A stretch of 36,760 bases of DNA from SKVR01 sp041642035 (lineage in GTDB: Bacteria > Bacteroidota > Bacteroidia > Bacteroidales > UBA7960): assembly GCA_041642035.1 (NCBI GenBank), contig JBEPXC010000007.1:1-36760 (forward strand), given 5' to 3'. Below the pieces are notes generated by a model. That model saw only the letters and a program-made list of their open reading frames with translations. It was not told the origin of the DNA and made no database searches. Position 1 is the stretch's first letter. Each line of letters begins with the position of its first letter. The position numbers and the translations under genes were made by a program. Below, one piece after another: positions 35,271-36,760 of this stretch.

Positions 35271-36125
35271 ATGGTGAAAAACATACTGATTATTGCAGCC
35301 CTTATAATAAATATAACAGGCTGCACGCAACCCCAACAAGATCAACAGTCAGAAAATTCGGGCTCATTATTTATCATTGGGGGAGGAAGCAGACCCGATG
35401 CTCTTGTAAACCGTATGATTGACGAGGCCGGGTTACGAGATGGAGGATATGCGGTTATTTTGCCCATGTCGAGTAGCCTGCCCGACTCGGCTATTATCTG
35501 GTCGGGTGAGCAATTTATTAACAATGGCATCCAAAAGGTCGCCGGATTCAATTTTACTGAAGATGATCAAATAAATCCACAATGGCTAGATTCGTTGCGC
35601 AATGCCTCGTTGATATACATCAGCGGAGGGGATCAAAACCGGTTTATGGATATTGTTGGAGGAACAGATATTGAATCGGCCATCCATGATGCCTTTGCCC
35701 AAGGAGCCATGATTGCAGGAACCAGCGCGGGAGCAGCCGTAATGAGCGAAAAAATGATTACCGGCGACGAATTACGCGAACGGGAATATTCAGAAACCTT
35801 CCGTACTATTGAATCAGAGAATCTTGAACTGGCTAAAGGCCTGGGGTTGATCACTACGGCTATAATAGATCAGCACTTTATACAAAGAAGCCGACACAAT
35901 CGTCTTATTACTGCTGTGATAGAAAATCCTGAACTGGCAGGCATTGGTATAGATGAATCAACAGCCATCCTGGTTAAAGGTAATCAGGCTGAAGTAATTG
36001 GAGAAGCACAGGTGATGGTTTTCAGCAACCCCGAAAAATCATACAATGAACAAAAAGGTAAGCTGGGAGCCCAAAATCTGAAAATAAATATTTACCTTCC
36101 CGGCGAAAAGTTTACCATACCCTAA
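35271..36125 (+). CDS. Exported cyanophycinase-like S51 peptidase (lipoprotein)
   Basis: A 284-residue serine peptidase of family S51. Cyanophycinase cuts multi-L-arginyl-poly-L-aspartate into beta-Asp-Arg dipeptides; relatives cut Asp-X peptides. The nucleophile is S152 in AGTSAGAAV. The motif DQHFIQRSR (D200, Q201, H202, R206, R208) keeps the catalytic His and the Asp, Gln and two Arg positions used for substrate binding in cyanophycinases, and GIDESTA supplies the conserved Glu. ISGGDQNRF is also typical. The N-terminus is a lipoprotein signal (MVKNILIIAALIINITGC, Cys 18), so the enzyme acts outside the inner membrane. An ATG at 35160 in the same frame would run through the previous gene and hairpin; 35271 is the better start. 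The YfcC carrier gene follows 45 nt on. Confidence 0.87.
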   Translation: MVKNILIIAALIINITGCTQPQQDQQSENSGSLFIIGGGSRPDALVNRMIDEAGLRDGGYAVILPMSSSLPDSAIIWSGEQFINNGIQKVAGFNFTEDDQINPQWLDSLRNASLIYISGGDQNRFMDIVGGTDIESAIHDAFAQGAMIAGTSAGAAVMSEKMITGDELREREYSETFRTIESENLELAKGLGLITTAIIDQHFIQRSRHNRLITAVIENPELAGIGIDESTAILVKGNQAEVIGEAQVMVFSNPEKSYNEQKGKLGAQNLKINIYLPGEKFTIP

Positions 36126-36170
36126 CAAGAAAACATAAATTAGAACTGTAAAACAATATTCGAGCTAAAG

Positions 36171-36760
36171 ATGTTAAAAAAAGTCCCGCACACCTATGTA
36201 ATAGTTTTTGCCATTATTGTCATTTCTGCTGTAATGACCTGGTTTATCCCTCCCGGCAAATACATTGAAGTATCCAAAATTGAAAATCAGGAAATTACCT
36301 CTTCCCTAATTTTCTCCTACGAGAAAAACATCGCCAATTTGTTTACCGATCAGGTGGTGATGGTAAAAGTTGACAAGAATGTATTTCTTTCTGAGGCACA
36401 TCTCGATCAACTCATAGAAGCAGGATACCATGAGAAAGTGAAGCAGGATGAAAATATCCATTTTTTCCAAAACGACCTGTATACTGAGCACCAGGCAAAG
36501 TTCGAGAGCACATATCAAACCTGGCAGATTTTTTCTGCCTTGTTCAGTGGTTTTGTAAAGCAAAGCAACATCATCATATTCATTCTTATGATTGGAGGTG
36601 CTTTCTGGATCATGAACCAGTCGAGGGCCATTGATGTGGGGATATATGCCTTTTTGAAATTCACCCGCAAACTCGAAGGCAACAAGTTTATGCGTAAAAT
36701 GGGCGTCGATAACATTGTAATCGTGCTGATCATGCTTATGTTTAGCATCTTTGGGGCTAT
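36171..36760 (+). CDS. YfcC-family inner-membrane carrier (partial, runs off the window)
   Basis: An open frame of 196 codons up to the window edge. It begins MLKKVPHTYVIVFAIIVISA with a first span (about 8-28) and WFIPPGKY, the family opening. A soluble loop of about 110 residues follows (30-140), then FSALFSGFVKQSNIIIFILM with IGGAFWIMNQSRAIDVGIYA and a third span ending in MLMFSIFGA. This is the YfcC/DcuC-like (C4-dicarboxylate anaerobic carrier) group, which includes transporters of dicarboxylates and possibly basic amino acids. The loop seems longer than usual. Position after a cyanophycinase suggests uptake of aspartate/arginine products. The 3' end, about half of the protein or more, is outside the window. 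Confidence 0.85.
   Translation, partial: MLKKVPHTYVIVFAIIVISAVMTWFIPPGKYIEVSKIENQEITSSLIFSYEKNIANLFTDQVVMVKVDKNVFLSEAHLDQLIEAGYHEKVKQDENIHFFQNDLYTEHQAKFESTYQTWQIFSALFSGFVKQSNIIIFILMIGGAFWIMNQSRAIDVGIYAFLKFTRKLEGNKFMRKMGVDNIVIVLIMLMFSIFGA

Noticed and set aside
1..36760. tRNA or rRNA genes
   Set aside because: A visual search for T-loop GGTTCGAATC-type motifs and rRNA-conserved stretches gave nothing convincing.

Overview
The window reads as chromosomal DNA of a free-living Bacteroidota bacterium, probably near Marinilabiliales/Bacteroidales. The evidence is a SusC/SusD pair, a second TonB-dependent receptor with a carboxypeptidase-like N-terminal domain, a PorT-type barrel beside rpoN and asnS, and several upstream TAnnTTTG motifs (the Bacteroidota -7 element). 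No rRNA, tRNA, CRISPR array or complete insertion sequence was found.

Layout. (1) 1-900: mosaic of short interspersed palindromic repeats and gene debris. (2) 901-7500: a complete four-gene Wadjet (JetABCD) anti-plasmid system with tightly packed, overlapping genes; the same repeat modules lie on both sides of it. (3) 7500-10270: gene-poor accessory stretch with a small HTH-like ORF, a DUF4174 protein, an antitoxin whose ParE/RelE-like toxin is cut short by a palindromic repeat, and an internally deleted second copy of the DUF4174 locus. (4) 10270-12735: a SEC-C zinc-motif protein and a membrane-anchored metallo-beta-lactamase-fold hydrolase. (5) 12747-17108 (minus): a TonB-dependent receptor preceded by a TolB-like/TPR/AraC regulator. 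(6) 17652-22845: a predicted outer-membrane barrel, a TPR sensor histidine kinase and an alpha/beta hydrolase, separated by repeat-bearing gaps. (7) 22970-29370: mostly housekeeping genes: a YebC-family protein, a quinone-oxidoreductase-like enzyme, a PorT-like barrel, a PAP2-like membrane protein, rpoN and asnS. (8) 29825-36760: a SusC-SusD-PKD lipoprotein-cyanophycinase-YfcC transporter locus that runs off the right edge.

Two parts work as systems. Wadjet JetA/B/C should form an SMC loop-extruding complex that presents small circular DNA to the JetD nuclease; the Walker motifs of JetC and the acidic Toprim residues of JetD are intact. The right-hand locus looks like a nutrient-uptake operon for a peptide-like polymer, possibly cyanophycin or related Asp-rich material: SusCD for capture, an exported S51 peptidase with an intact active site, and an inner-membrane YfcC carrier for the products. 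The cyanophycin substrate is an inference. The gaps between genes are seeded with a palindromic REP-like family (five copies of one type plus related hairpins), and these repeats sit at several points where genes are broken.
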